Counted from the first letter of the stretch, positions 32,160 to 43,514 are shown. The stretch is 64,000 nucleotides of DNA from Heterohyrax brucei (GCA_028571685.1 CM053158.1:55210001-55274000); one strand, 5' to 3'. Notes: generated from the sequence alone by a model not told the origin. Numbers and translations are program-made.

Positions 32160-32395
32160 AGTGACACTGGGGTCAGAAAGCTTGGATTCATATCCCGGTT
32201 CTACCTTTCCTGGCCATGTAATTTGGGCAAATTATGAAATCTTTTTGACAGCCAATCTCTTCTTCAGTAAAAGGGGTGCAATGAAAGATGGTGAAAGCAT
32301 TCCTTACAAGGTGAAGCAGAGTCAGTTAACGTTTGGGAAGTGTGAGAACTGTTTGCGTGGGGGATGCTCAATAGATGTTAGTCATTTTCATCAAG
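32160..32395 (+). mobile_element. MIR
   Basis: TCAGAAAGCTTGGATTCATA, CTGGCCATGTAATTTGGGCA, GGGATGCTCAATAGATGTTA. The 134-codon frame at 32059-32463 covers it and is not a gene. Confidence 0.68.
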
Positions 32396-33225
32396 ACCTG
32401 CTTTCTCTTTTTGCATGTATTTTGTTTTATAGAAATTTGGTACTTTTTGCTTATGGACATTGAGGTTTTCATTTTTCTGTACTATAAAATGATAATATAA
32501 AACATGTATGTTGTGTGATATTGTATGTCTTGACACCTTTTGTTATTTTTTACTTGTGGTACATTCTTTGAGGAGTAGTTGCATTCTAAATTGTGCCCTT
32601 ATTTCTGTTTCCTGTAATGGCTGCAGTTCTGTGGGAAGCCTGCAGGCACTGCTGATGGACCATTTTTAGCCCTCATTTTTCATAAGGAATCTTTTGTTTC
32701 TTTCAAAGATGCGGTTGCATGGCGGAACATACCTTCTACCCCAGGAGTTGCTGACAATTTGAGAAAATTCTAAATAATAAGGCCGTATGTGTGCACTGCT
32801 GTTTTTACTTTTCAGGTTAAAATTGAATTTTAGTTATAAAGATGGATATTTTGATTCTTTTTTGGATTCTATCTGCTTTGAAGTAGTAAGCAATATAATT
32901 TTAATAAGATGCTTAAGTTCAGATAACCATGTAAACTTGGGCAAATATGTTTTCTCTGCTAGTTGACTAGGACCAACTTTGTTTCCAAGAAAGAGGTGCT
33001 TTTGGAAAAATGATTTTCCTGTATTCCTTAATTTCTGACACTAGAGGGCATGTAAGGCTTAGAATAGATAAATAGTAAGACCCACGCTCTTCAGTCTAAT
33101 TCAGCAGAAATAAGGCGTGGACCACAGGTAATTTTAAAAATGGCGTAATGGGAACATTAGGAACAACAGCAGAGAAGTATTATGTATTTAATTTGATTGA
33201 TAGATCCAAAAGGTGCACATCCCCA
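32396..33225. other. Intron without a recognised gene
   Basis: AT-rich, no repeat recognised, with one weak CTCF-like motif at 33034-33052. Confidence 0.4.
33034..33052 (+). promoter_or_regulatory. Weak CTCF-like motif
   Basis: TCTGACACTAGAGGGCATG keeps CACTAGAGGGCA but departs from the consensus at both edges. Confidence 0.28.
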
Positions 33226-33387
33226 AAGGAAACTCTAGTGGTATGGTGGTGAAGTGCTATGTCTGTTAACCAAAAGGCCAACAGTTTAAATCCACTAGGA
33301 GCTCGTGGGAAACTCTATTGAGGCGGTTCTGCTTGGTTCTATAGGGTTCCTGTGAGTTGTAATCAACTCAGCAGCAATGGGTTTGGT
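33226..33387 (+). mobile_element. AfroSINE, short subtype
   Basis: GGAAACTCTAGTGGTATGGT head, TCGTGGGAAACTCTATTGAG middle, CAACTCAGCAGCAATGGGTT tail. Confidence 0.86.
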
Positions 33388-33566
33388 TCTTTGGGGTTTT
33401 AATACATTCAAAATATTTTATCATTTTAACAGGTGACCCTAGCCACAATTCAGGCTCTCAGTAGCCTCAGGGAGCTAGAGACTGCTGTGTTAAATTAACC
33501 AGCACAAGCTAATGTTCTATCTCCCTTTATTCTACTTAGTTTATGTTTTTATTTAGTATGTTATTT

Positions 33567-33745
33567 GGAGCCTTGATAGTGTAGTGGCTAACAGCTTGCC
33601 TGCTAATGAAAAGGTTAACAGTTCACATTTACTAGCTGCTCCTTGGAAACTCTACAGGGCAGGTGTCTTCCGCTCTATGGGGTAGTTCTACTCTGACCTA
33701 TAGGATCGCTATGAACCAGAATCCACTTGATAGCAAATGTTTGGT
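33567..33745 (+). mobile_element. AfroSINE, short subtype with internal duplication
   Basis: GGAGCCTTGATAGTGTAGTG head. The middle has CTCTACAGGGCAGG, then CTCTATGGGGTAG, a tandem duplication of about 24 bases. Confidence 0.84.
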
Positions 33746-33759
33746 TTTGCTTGGTTTAA

Positions 33760-33852
33760 AACCCAGTGCCTTCGAGTCAGATCTAACTCATGGCGACCAT
33801 AGAGGCCAGAGTAGAGTATCCAAGGAGTGCCTGGTGGATTTGAACTGCTGAG
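33760..33852 (-). mobile_element. AfroSINE, short subtype, head deleted
   Basis: CCCAGTGCCTTCGAGTCAGA through GCCTGGTGGATTTGAACTGC. It faces the preceding copy tail to tail, 15 bases away. Confidence 0.82.
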
Positions 33853-34049
33853 TTTAGTATGTTATTTAATTGTTGATTTTTTTTTTTTTTGAACCTATGA
33901 ATGACTACTTCTGAATTTGGAAAAAGTGCCAGGCAAGTGGGTTTTGTAACTTCTAGTTATAAAGAATGGGGAAGATGATTCTGCCTTCCAGTGTAATGCC
34001 TCTGTATGTAAACATTCTATTCAAGAGCATGTTTGGGGAGAAAAACAAC

Positions 34050-34204
34050 AAAACCCAGTGCAATTGAGCCAGTTCTGATTCACAGTGGCTCTACTGGACA
34101 GCGTAGAACTGTCTTATGGGATTTCCAAGGAGTGGCTAGTGGACTTGAACTGCCAAGCCTTTGGTTAGCAGCCACGCTCTTAACCACTGTACAACCAGGG
34201 CTCC
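34050..34204 (-). mobile_element. AfroSINE, short subtype
   Basis: CCCAGTGCAATTGAGCCAGT, GTGGCTAGTGGACTTGAACT, CCACTGTACAACCAGGGCTC. Confidence 0.88.
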
Positions 34205-34235
34205 ATCTAGGGAGAGGGAAGCTGTGAAGCAACTT

Positions 34236-34309
34236 GAAATGTGTGCACATGTGCACATGTGTGCTGCATGTGTGTGTGTGTACATGTGTGCATGTGCATG
34301 TGTGAGTTG
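34236..34309. repeat. TG/CA microsatellite, interrupted
   Basis: Alternating TGTGCACATG units over 74 bases, mostly purine/pyrimidine alternating. Confidence 0.85.
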
Positions 34310-34370
34310 ATTTGAGACACTAATAAACTTATCCCCAGGAAAGTTTATTTTGACCAATAATGGACATTGA

Positions 34371-34561
34371 GGAGCCTGGTTGACAGGTTGAACCTAAAAT
34401 TGGGTGGTTTGAACATTCTGGCAGCTCCGTGGAAGAAAGGGCTGGTGATCCACTTCCATAAAGACTGAAGCCAGGAAGACCCAACGGAGCACAGTTCTAC
34501 TCTCTGTAGCACATGGCGTTGCCATGTGTCGGGAGCTGACTTGACAACAGCTAACATGACC
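34371..34561 (+). mobile_element. AfroSINE, long subtype
   Basis: GTGGAAGAAAGGGCTGGTGA, ACCCAACGGAGCACAGTTCT, GACTTGACAACAGCTAACAT. The head has a small deletion. Confidence 0.82.
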
Positions 34562-36182
34562 ACCACCAATGGCCGTTCAGAAAGTAGACACTGGAGTCAG
34601 ACAGGTTGGCTTTCTCTACAGTGTATACATTTCACCCTGGAGCGAAACCTGATGACACAGTTTAATGTGATTTCTTCCGTGGTTTTCCGTGTCTTTGTCT
34701 CCCCTGCCGCACCTTCAGTGAGGGACCACTTCATTTGATCGTGCAGATCGATCTGTGTAGGCCATTCTGCTGGAAGATGCTCTCTTCTGTGAGAAGGAAA
34801 GGAGTGTGGAGGAGCCTTAAAGGCTACTGTGTTTTGGTAATGACTGCCAAGCGCCTCTATGTTATTATGGTGTGGACTTGATTCTGTCTGGGGAGCTTTT
34901 ACTTAAAAACACAGTTGTGTGCACCCTCCTGCCCCTTCCCCCCGCAATGGAATATTGCAGGGAACTACGGCAAGGTGTGGGATATAACAGTGACACGGGC
35001 AGTTAGTCAGACCTGTAACCAAAGCTGAAAACCACTGATTCAGAGAGTGAAACAAAACGGAGATTTGACTCTGGCTGTGGTGAAGCTTGTCTGAATCGAG
35101 CAGTAGTGAGTGTCCATTTCAGTTTTAACCTGTGCCACGACAAAGATGAGATGAGGTGTCTTTCCCCCTGCCAAAGTGACCTCCATATCCACCTTTTCCG
35201 AAGCACTTCAATAATACTTACCGATTTTGCACAGGCAAGGCCGTTTTCAGATGCTAAACACCTCTGGTGTGTGGGATTCCATTGACCTCGCTTGTACCCT
35301 ACATTATTTTCCTGCAGTGCCGTCTCGATGGGCTCATCATAACTTCCAGCACTTAATAAGAAGGAAAGGGAACAGATTACATGAGGTGTTAATATCCAGC
35401 ACCTTCTCCTGTCCTTGGCTGGAAGTTCAAATCCCAATGCCACCAGTAAGGTCAGCTTTCCAAAGTATCTGACAAATGATTGTGCCTCACTTCCTTTTTC
35501 CTGGGAAGGAAGGGTTGTTTCACTGACTGGGGGTACAAAACTTCATCTCTGACTCAGGTGGTCTTGTGCACAGTCCCACAGCTTTTACCTGCCTTCCCTA
35601 TTTGAATCATTGAGGCAGAACAGGCAGCAGCCTTTGAAGAGTTTTCTGGGTAGTTAGCAGAAAGATTCTCCTCACCCTTGAGAAGACAGTTCCTCTTTCT
35701 TCTTTCGAGCCATGTGCTTAAGCTCATCTAAACAAAGTACAGTTTGGGGTTTGCAGAGCCCCAGTTAAGTATTTCACCCTTAATGTCAGCAGTAAATACG
35801 GAAATTGGAGTCTTCACTTCTGTAGAAGGATGGTAAAGTCACTGGGATAATACAGGAGGGCTAGAGATGAGGCAGGAAGAACAAAGAGCCTTTGTGTTTT
35901 CTTAGGTGTTGCTGGGATGCGTTAAATATTATAGTCCATATGGCAGTCTCAGAATAGTAAGCTGGAAATAGTATTATTGAAGGGGCACTGTAAAATCCAC
36001 TTAAAAAAATAGATTGTGGGAAGACTGCACATGACATGCAATAGTTAAACACATTTGGACTCTCAACCTGTGTGCCACCAATGGTTATGTTTCAGAGAAT
36101 GCCCGAAATTGGATACAAACCATAGCCAATTTGAACAGGGCCAGGGGGGTCTGACCACACCCATCTGTTAGCTGGTCGTGTT
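34562..36182. other. Intron without a recognised gene
   Basis: No repeat recognised. A 146-codon minus frame (35003-35443) is the longest repeat-free frame in the window but resembles no protein I know, and length alone could be chance. Confidence 0.4.
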
Positions 36183-36605
36183 GTCACGGTTTGCGTGCGG
36201 CTGTGATGCTGGAAGCTGGGCCACTGCTCTTTCAGATAGTGGCATGGTCATCGATGGTGGGCAGGTTGGGGCAGTTTCCAGAGTAACAGATTATGAAGAA
36301 AGGCCTGGAAATCTAGTTCTAAAGATTAGCCATTGAAAGCCTCATGCCTTGCAACAGAATGTTGCCATGCTCACATTATTTGGGTGCGTCATCAGGAGGG
36401 ATCACTTGCTGGGAAAAGATGTCACCTTAGGTGAAGCAGAAGGCCATTGAGGAAAGGGAGGCCTTAATCAGATGCATTAGCACAGAAGCCCCAACAGTGG
36501 ACTTGAACCTGCTGGCTGGCTATCGTGAGGATGATGAAGGTCCAGGCAGCATTTTGTTCTGTTGTAACTTAAGTCACCATGAATTGGTATCTACTGAGTG
36601 GTGGC
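36183..36605 (+). mobile_element. G-type SINE body joined to an RTE 3' end
   Basis: GAAGAAAGGCCTGGAAATCT and AGATTAGCCATTGAAAGCC are G-type SINE body. From about 36395 the sequence follows the sense RTE 3' end: GATCACTTGCTGGGAAAAGA, GAGGATGATGAAGGTCCAGG, CATTTTGTTCTGTTGTAACT. The tRNA head is unrecognisable. Confidence 0.65.
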
Positions 36606-36611
36606 TAGCTA

Positions 36612-36660
36612 GCCACCCACCCACCCACATGTTCGTTCGTCCATCCCGCTATCCACCTAT
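36612..36660. repeat. CCAC/CATC simple repeat
   Basis: CCACCCACCCACCCACATGT then ATCC-like units. Confidence 0.75.
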
Positions 36661-37142
36661 CAGGTCCTAAGGGTGGTGGGCATCTCCCCCTGGGCTCTTT
36701 TTCTCTGTTTCTTACGTGTTATGTGGAAGATAATGCGATCTAGAGGCCAGAGGGGAAAACAACAGTGTACCTGCTTCAAAAAAACAAAAAGCTGAGTATG
36801 GAGTAACTTTTGCTTGGTAAACATAATTCAGTGTCCTGAGCAGCAGGTGATTTTTTCTGTGGCTCCTCACTGTCTTGGCATAGCTACTTGCAAAAGTGTT
36901 AGAAACATAGTAGCGACACAGGGGTAGGAGAGACTGGAACATTTGAACCTGGTTGTGAATGAGGCTGTAGAAACTCATTATGTGGGTCTTCCTCTCTGAA
37001 GTTGAACACAATTACTGACTTTGCTATTTGGATACCATTTGCAAGAAAGGACAGTAGACATTTCTTTCAAGAGGAATTTTAAAAACCTGGTTGGTTCTGA
37101 GTTAGATAAGTGAGCGTGCTACTGACTGTCGTCTCTCCTTGT
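36661..37142. other. Intron without a recognised gene
   Basis: Nothing recognised. A 99-codon minus frame here has no known match. Confidence 0.4.
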
Positions 37143-38800
37143 TGTTAGGGGCTGTCAACTCAGTTCTGACTCATAGTGACCTTATTCACAATAGAACGAA
37201 ACATTGCCCGGTCTTGTGCCATGTCCACAGTCGTTTTTATGCTTAAGCCCATTGTTGTGGCCTCTAGGGCAATCCGTCTTGTCAAGGGTCTTCCTCTTTC
37301 TCGCCGACTCTCCACTCCAGCAAGCATGATGTCCTTCCCCAGGGAATGATTTGTCCTGACAACATGTAAGTATGTAAGACACAGTCTTGCCATCTTTGCT
37401 TCCAAGAAGCACTGTGGTTATACTTCTTTCAGAAAAGAGTCATTTGTGCTTTTAGTGGTCCATGGTACATTGAACATTCTTCTCCAACACCATAGTTCAA
37501 AGGCATCGATTCTTCTTCTGTCTTCTTTGTTCACAGTCCAGCTTTTGCATGCCTATGATGCAACTGAAAATACAATGGCTCGGGTCAGGCTCACTTTAGT
37601 CTTCAAGGTGACGTCTGTACTTTTAAATACTTTAAAAGAGATGCTTTGCAGTAGATTTTCCCAATGCAATGTGTCTTGGTTTCTTGAGTGCTGCTCCATG
37701 AGTTTTGATGTGGACCTAAATGAAATCCCTGATATCCTCAATCCTTTCTTCATTTATGACAATGTTGCTTATGCGTCCAGTCGTGAGGATTTTTGTTTTC
37801 TTGATGTTGAGGTGCAATCCATACTGAAGGCTGTGGTCCTTGATCTTTATCAGCAAATGTTTCAGATCTTTTTCACTTCTAGCAAGTAAGGTGGTGTCAT
37901 CTGTGTAACTCATGTTGTTAGTGAGTTGTCTTCCAATCCAGCCCCTTGTTCTTCTTCGTAGAATCCAGCTTCTCAGAGTATTTGCTCAGCATACAGATTG
38001 AAAAGGCATGGCTAAAGGATAACCACCTTGATGCACGCCTTTCTTGACTGGAAACCATGCAGTGTCTCCTTGTTCTGTTCGCACGAGTGCCTCATGATCC
38101 ATATACAGATTCCCTAAGAGCACAATTACATGTGCTGGAATTCCCATTCTCTGCAATTTTGGTTGTAATTTGTTACGATCCACACAGTTGAATGCCTTTG
38201 CATAGCCAGTGAAACACACGTAAACATCTTTCTGGTATTCTCTGCTTTCAGCCAAGATCCATCAGACATCAGCAATGATATCCTTGGTTCCACACCCACT
38301 TCTGAATCCAGCTTGAATTTCTGGCAGTTTCTTGTCAATGTACTGTTGCCATTGCTTCTGAAAGATCTTGAGCAAAATTTTACGTGTGCATGATATTAAT
38401 AATTGTTTGGTAATTTCTGCATTCGGTTGGATCACCTTTCTTTGGAATGGGCGTAAATTGAATCTCTTGCAGTCAGTTGGCCAGATAGCTGTCCTCCAAC
38501 TTTCCTGGCATAGACAAGTGAGAACTTCCAGCACTGCATCTGTTTGTTGAAATATCTCAGTTGACGTTCCGTCGGTTCCTGGAGCCTTGTTTTTCACCAT
38601 TGCCTTCCGTAGAGCTTCAGCGTGTGCCTTCAGTCCCATTGATTCCTGATCTTATGTTACCTCTTCAAATGGCTGAATGTTTCTCATATAATGACTGTGT
38701 CTTCCTTCCATCTTCTTTTGATGCTCCCTGAGTCTGTTAATATTTTCTCTCATCTCTCTCTACCAGCCCATAAATGTCCTGCAATCTTCTTACAGGCTTC
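37143..38800 (-). mobile_element. RTE/BovB-type LINE, 5'-truncated, decayed
   Basis: The 3' end lies at 37143 (rc of GTTGTTAGGGGCTGTCAACT). Minus-strand reading gives reverse transcriptase pieces in order: GFRSGCGTKDIIADV (near 38270), YAKAFNCVDR (38200), GIPAHV, KKGVHQGG (38040) and MSYTDDTTLL (37910). The catalytic motif normally YADD reads YTDD, and the motif-A aspartates read G and N, with frameshifts between the pieces, so it is inactive. The endonuclease half is missing. The 147-codon plus frame at 37446 is the antisense of this. Confidence 0.88.
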
Positions 38801-38850
38801 AGTGGAGGGCAATAAATTCTAACGGGGATAGTAAGTGTATTCTGTGGGGC

Positions 38851-38925
38851 AATCATAAATCCCATTGCTAATGAGTTGATTCCAACTCATAGTGATTCTG
38901 TCCAGTGGGAAATCATGCTCATACG
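38851..38925 (-). mobile_element. AfroSINE tail fragment
   Basis: CCCATTGCTAATGAGTTGAT and CAACTCATAGTGATTCTGTCC only. Confidence 0.6.
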
Positions 38926-39391
38926 GTAGTGTGCTTTTAGGACACTGTCTGGAAATTTTTAAAGTCTAGAGGATGGCTAGAGGAACATTTTTCTTGCCTT
39001 AAGTGTTTGTGTGTTGTGTTTTCTCTTAAAACAAAATTACGTTGCTCGATCTCTCCAGGTGGAAGCAAGAGAGTATTTCTTTTACCCTATGTTGTGCTGA
39101 TCTTGAATTTATTCTCTGATGAGCCTGATGTATGACTTGTGGGTGAGTCTGCATACCAGAATGGGGGTGTTTCTCTAAGTTACCTTCATGTGAACCCCAT
39201 TCATTTTAGAATGAATCCTGAAATGATAGGACTGACATTTGCCTACGTGCTGTCTGTGGAAAGAGATTTGCTGAGCTAACAGTGTCAATATATTTGCCTG
39301 GGAGCTGTTTAAGTTACCTTAAAACATGGGCAGGTGCTTTGGAAGCATCTATCTAACATGGAATAAAAGTGCTGGTGTTTTTGCTCCATAA
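38926..39391. other. Intron without a recognised gene
   Basis: Nothing recognised. Confidence 0.4.
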
Positions 39392-39544
39392 AGTCCTAGC
39401 TGTATAACCTAATGTCTTTGAGCCTCAATTTCTTTTCCCTGGGAATGGATACAACAAAATCCCCAATTTCAAAGTGTTTTTGTGAGGTTTAAGTGAGACA
39501 GCTCATGTAAAGGAGCTGATACTGTATTTGGCACTTAATGTGTT
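39392..39544 (+). mobile_element. MIR fragment
   Basis: TGAGCCTCAATTTCTTTTCC and TGTGAGGTTTAAGTGAGACA. Cut by the L1 at 39545. Confidence 0.65.
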
Positions 39545-39670
39545 TATTTACTTACTTATTTTTTAATTCCTGTATAAAAGTGTAATTGATGTGCAACAAA
39601 ATGCACCTAGTTTGGCATTTTGACGTATGCAAACATTGAGAAACTATTCCCTGAATGAAAATAGTGAACA

Positions 39671-40462
39671 TACGAGGTCTGACAATTAAGTTCTCAAGAT
39701 TAGTTGTTTGAAGTGCTACATACCTCATTGCTGAATATCTCTGTTGTCACCTTGGGAAGCTATACACTAATGCCAGTGCGTAGTCCATCCTTGAGAGCAA
39801 TTTTGGAACTCTTTCTGGAATAGCCATTGTGCACAGTGGCACAGTGGCAGGTTCATGAACTTAGTTGTGTAGTTGTCTATGACGGAGTTTTTAGCCAGTA
39901 AACAAATAACTATATTGGAACATCCTTCCTACTCACCCGATCTGGCAAACTTTTGGGGACGATGAATACGAGGTCTGCCAATTAAGTTCACGAACTTATT
40001 TTAGAAAAAGTGCTACATACAATGTTGCTGAAATCACTATGGTCATCTTCAAAATACTCTCCTTGGGAAGCTATGTACTGATGCTATAATACAGCATGGG
40101 TGACTTTTTTTCACTGTGAGTCAGAATAGACTTAACAGCAGCAGCAGTAGGTCTGACTTTTTTTTTGGTTTTTATGCAACTTAAAAATGACTTTTTTTTT
40201 TTTTTTTTACCCAAAGATAAAGGAAATATTGAAAGGAAGATGTTTTGATGACATTCAGGACATCAAGGTATTATGATGACAGCTCTGATGGCCATTCTAG
40301 GGAAAAGAGTTCCAAAATTGATTTGAAGGGTTGACTAGGCACTGACATCAGTGCATAGCTTCCCACAGGGAATATTTCAAGATGACCGCAGTCATATTCA
40401 GCATTAAGGTATGGAGCAGTTTTTCTAGCATGAGTTTACTTAGTTAACTGGCAAACCTCATA
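39671..40462 (+). mobile_element. Foldback mariner-derived element with an internal inverted duplication
   Basis: Ends at TA on both sides inside the L1. Outer inverted ends are 39671-39829 and 40287-40462. The transposase remnant is on the + strand (CATCCTTCCTACTCACCCGA, 39931, encodes YSPD). From 39946 the element is broken by a ~240 bp insert: 21 bases of inverted right-flank L1, TA, then about 115 bases of inverted right element end, then filler with a SINE tail scrap (40115-40155) and a T-run. The remnant resumes at about 40188 with ACCCAAAGATAAAGG. Confidence 0.82.
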
Positions 40463-40788
40463 TTCATCATCCCCCAAAGTTTGCTTGTTCTGCTTTGTAA
40501 TCTGTCCTTCTTGCACATTCCCCTGTCATTCCCGGGCAACCACTGATCATTGTATTTGCATTTTCTACAGTTTTAGCGAAATGAAATCATACAATATGTA
40601 CTCTTTTCTGTTAGATTTCTTTCATTCTGCATGACTATTTTATGATTCAGCAGTGCGCTTGCGTGTACCAATAGTTCACTACTTTGTATTGCTGAGTGCT
40701 AATCTGTTATACCGATAAACCATTCATAATTTACTCATTCACCTGTTGATGGACATTTGGATTTTTCCCACAATATTGGACTACTACA

Positions 40789-40985
40789 AGGAGTCCTGGT
40801 GGTACAGTTGTTTGTGTTTGGCTCCTAAGCAAAAGGTCTGTGGTTGGAACTCACCAGCTGCTCTGTGGCAGAAAGATGTGGTAGTCTGCTTCTGTAAAGA
40901 TTTAGAGCCGTGGAAATCCCATGTGGCAGTTCTCCTCTGGCCTGTAGAGTTACTGCAAGTTGGGATTGACGCAACGCCAGTTAAT
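40789..40985 (+). mobile_element. AfroSINE, long subtype
   Basis: GGAGTCCTGGTGGTACAGTT head, GGCAGAAAGATGTGGTAGTC middle, TGGGATTGACGCAACGCCAG tail. Confidence 0.87.
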
Positions 40986-41022
40986 TTGTTTTTTTTTTGG
41001 GAGGAGGAGCTGTTACAAATAA

Positions 41023-41200
41023 AAGGATCTCTGGTATATCAGTGGCTAAAGTAATCGACTGCTGGCTGAAAGGTCAGTAGTTGAAAACCATTAGCCGCTC
41101 CTCATGAGAAAGATGAGGCAGTCTGCTTCTGTAGAGACTCACAGCTTTGGAAACCCTTTGGGGTCACTATGAGTGGGAATTGAGTTGGTGGCAGTTGGTT
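41023..41200 (+). mobile_element. AfroSINE, long subtype
   Basis: GGATCTCTGGTATATCAGTG head, GAGAAAGATGAGGCAGTCTG middle. A deletion removes the GCAGTTCTACTCTG block. Confidence 0.83.
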
Positions 41201-41252
41201 ATTACAAATAAACCTGTGTGAACATTTTGTAAAAATGTGTTTTCATATTTTG

Positions 41253-41312
41253 CATTCCACTCCTAGATAACTATCTAGATAACTCCTAGATAACTATCTA
41301 GGAGTGGAATGC
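41253..41312. repeat. Inverted repeat with 18 bp perfect arms
   Basis: GCATTCCACTCCTAGATA and its exact complement TATCTAGGAGTGGAATGC flank a ~24 base spacer that itself repeats CTAGATAACT. The right arm is normal L1 sequence; the left arm is extra. Confidence 0.92.
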
Positions 41313-41448
41313 TGATTTAAAAAACTGTTTTCTGAAGAGCCCTATCAATGCAGATGCCATCAACAGTGCAGAAACACTGACTTCCTTTATCTCCTCCACG
41401 ACATTTGGGCTGGCCAGTCTTTTCCTTTTTAGACACCCTAGTAGGATT

Positions 41449-41630
41449 CCCTGGGTGGTACATGTGGTTAAGTGCTTGACTACTAACCAGAATGTTATGG
41501 TTTGAATCCACCCAGAGGCATGCCAGAAAAAAGGCCTGGTGATCTGCTTCAAAAGATCACAGTCTTGAAAACTTTATGGTACGGTTCTGCTCCCAAACAG
41601 ACAGGGATGCTATGAATAGGTTTGACTGCA
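41449..41630 (+). mobile_element. AfroSINE, C-type
   Basis: GGATTCCCTGGGTGGTACAT head, AAAAAAGGCCTGGTGATCTG middle, decayed tail. Confidence 0.83.
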
Positions 41631-42025
41631 GATGTTTTTCTTCATGATTAATGATATCAAGCTTCTTTTCTTTGCCTGTTTGCCATTTGTTTATCTTCTT
41701 GGTGCCTATTCATACTTGCCCTTTTTAAAAAATTTCGTCTTTGGTGTTCTTTAAATACTCTGGATAGAAGCTGTTTATTAGGGGTATGATTTTTTGATAT
41801 TTTGTCCCAGTTTGTGTCATGTATTTTTATTCTCTTAACACACGTCTTTCAAAGAATGGACTGTTGTTTTTTGAATGAAGCGTAGTGTCTTAAATTATTC
41901 TTTTAGGTATTGTGCTTTTGGTGTCTTATGTAAGAAATCTTTACCCATAATCCAAGATCACAAAGACTGTCTTTAAATGTTTTATAGTTTTAGGCAGTTT
42001 GAGTTGATTTTCATACATGATGCAC

Positions 42026-42394
42026 TTAATGCAATTTTAGTAGGTAGAAAACATTGCTGATTATAAATTCTCTGCTTGTAACCTAGGTGAAGCTCTGGGA
42101 GTACTTGAAAATGATAAAATCTTAGATTTATTTTAAAATAACTTAGGCATTTTCGTAAGTCACACTGGTATTCCTGCTCTAATTAGTCTGAATTTAGTGA
42201 GCTAAGATAAAGGTCTGCAGTAATTTAAATGATACAGCTTTGCAGATAAGAATATTTTAAAACAGATCACATCTGTGCAGTGTGAACAGAGAAAGGCATG
42301 CTAACCTGTAAACAAGAGATTAGCTTTTCTTGTAGACTTGGGCAATTACTAGTTGCATAAAAACCAAAAAAGAAAAAACTCACTGCTGTTACCC
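42026..42394. other. Intron without a recognised gene
   Basis: Nothing recognised. Confidence 0.4.
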
Positions 42395-42510
42395 CCATTG
42401 CTGTCGAGTCGGATCTGACTCATGGTGACCCTAGATGCCAAAGTAGAACTGCCCCCGGGAGTATTCAAGGAGTGTCTGGTGGATTTGAACTGCCGACCTT
42501 TTGGTTACTG
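42395..42510 (-). mobile_element. AfroSINE, short subtype, head lost
   Basis: CCCCATTGCTGTCGAGTCGG is nearly consensus. It stops at TTTTGGTTACTGTTAAGTGT, where the next copy begins. Confidence 0.87.
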
Positions 42511-42650
42511 TTAAGTGTATTCCAATTTATAGTGGCCCTATAGGACAGAGTCGAACTGCCCTATAGAGTTTCCAAGGATCGCCTGGTAGATTTGAACTCC
42601 TGGTCTTTTGGTTAGAAGCTCTAGTGCTACCATTATGCCACCTGGGTTTC
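42511..42650 (-). mobile_element. AfroSINE, short subtype, tail lost
   Basis: CCCTATAGGACAGAGTCGAA through CATTATGCCACCTGGGTTTC. Confidence 0.85.
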
Positions 42651-42672
42651 TACTAGTTTCATAAACCAAAAA

Positions 42673-42832
42673 AACAAACCCATTGCCATTAAGTTGATTC
42701 TGACTGATAGCCTCCCTATAGGACAGAGTAAAACTACCTCATACAGTTTCCAAGGAGTGCCTGGTGGATTTGAACCGCCAACTATTTGTTTAGTGGAGGT
42801 AGCACTTAACCACTACACCACCAGGGTTTCCA
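42673..42832 (-). mobile_element. AfroSINE, short subtype
   Basis: CCCATTGCCATTAAGTTGAT through CACTACACCACCAGGGTTTC, complete. Confidence 0.89.
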
Positions 42833-43514
42833 CTAGGTGCATAGACGATGACAGATTACCATAGCAAGTTACATAATCTCTCAGGCTCAGTTTCTACAGG
42901 TGTGAAACACAGAAGTTAGATGAGTTTTTAGGTTCACAACATGTAGATCTTGGACTACTAGGGCTGGAGAAGATTCTTGGGGATTTGCAGATTCAGCTTT
43001 GTGTGCAGCATTGACTAGATCGGAGAAAATAGCCCTAGCCTATGTATATCTCGTTTCTAACCATATGGTTTTGAGCTGTTTTTCTTAAAGGGGCTTTTGG
43101 CTTCCTATTAGAATTTTGTCATTGTGTATCTTTATAATGGAAGAGTACAAAAATGCAATCATTATCTGGCAGCAAATATACTGTGAATTCTTCCTAGTAA
43201 AATGAATTCATGTTTTAGCCAGGGAAATCTCTCCTAAATGATCTTTGCTAAGATTTTTCCAAACTTTGAGGTTCTTATGAGGCCATGATGTAACAAACTG
43301 ATCAGCAGTTGTGATTAGTGACAGTTTTAGTAGCTCTGACATGCCACTTTGCTTGGATGGTTCAAGTCCAAGGTGGTCCTCAGGCCACTAACTGTGTCCT
43401 TGCCTGCCTAAGTCTGCACTGCTAATAGCTGAAAATGGCTTGGAAGGTGGATGGAGTGAGGTCCATCACCATTAGAAATGTCTTTGTGGCTGAGGCCCTT
43501 CAAAGGTGGTGGTG
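42833..43514. other. Intron without a recognised gene
   Basis: Nothing recognised. Confidence 0.4.

Larger units (their letters stand above)
39545..42025 (-). mobile_element. Old L1 (L1MA/L1MB-like) 3' end, multiply interrupted
   Basis: Antisense blocks in the order expected for an old L1: GTGTAATTGATGTGCAACAA (39582), GGGCAACCACTGATCATTGT (40536), CATTCACCTGTTGATGGACA (40736), CTAGGAGTGGAATG (41299) and TAAGAAATCTTTACCCATAA (41931). Interrupted by a mariner (39671-40462) and SINEs at 40789, 41023 and 41449. ORF2 is too decayed to read. Confidence 0.8.

Noticed and set aside
35003-35443. 146-codon minus-strand frame in repeat-free DNA
   Set aside because: No recognised domain, and such a length can occur by chance in 64 kb. 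Kept only as a note.
37446-37889. 147-codon plus-strand frame
   Set aside because: It is the antisense of the RTE reverse transcriptase and 3' UTR.
39967-40462. A second, independent mariner insertion
   Set aside because: The inverted L1 flank before it (39946-39966) shows that it was copied from the right end of the same element.
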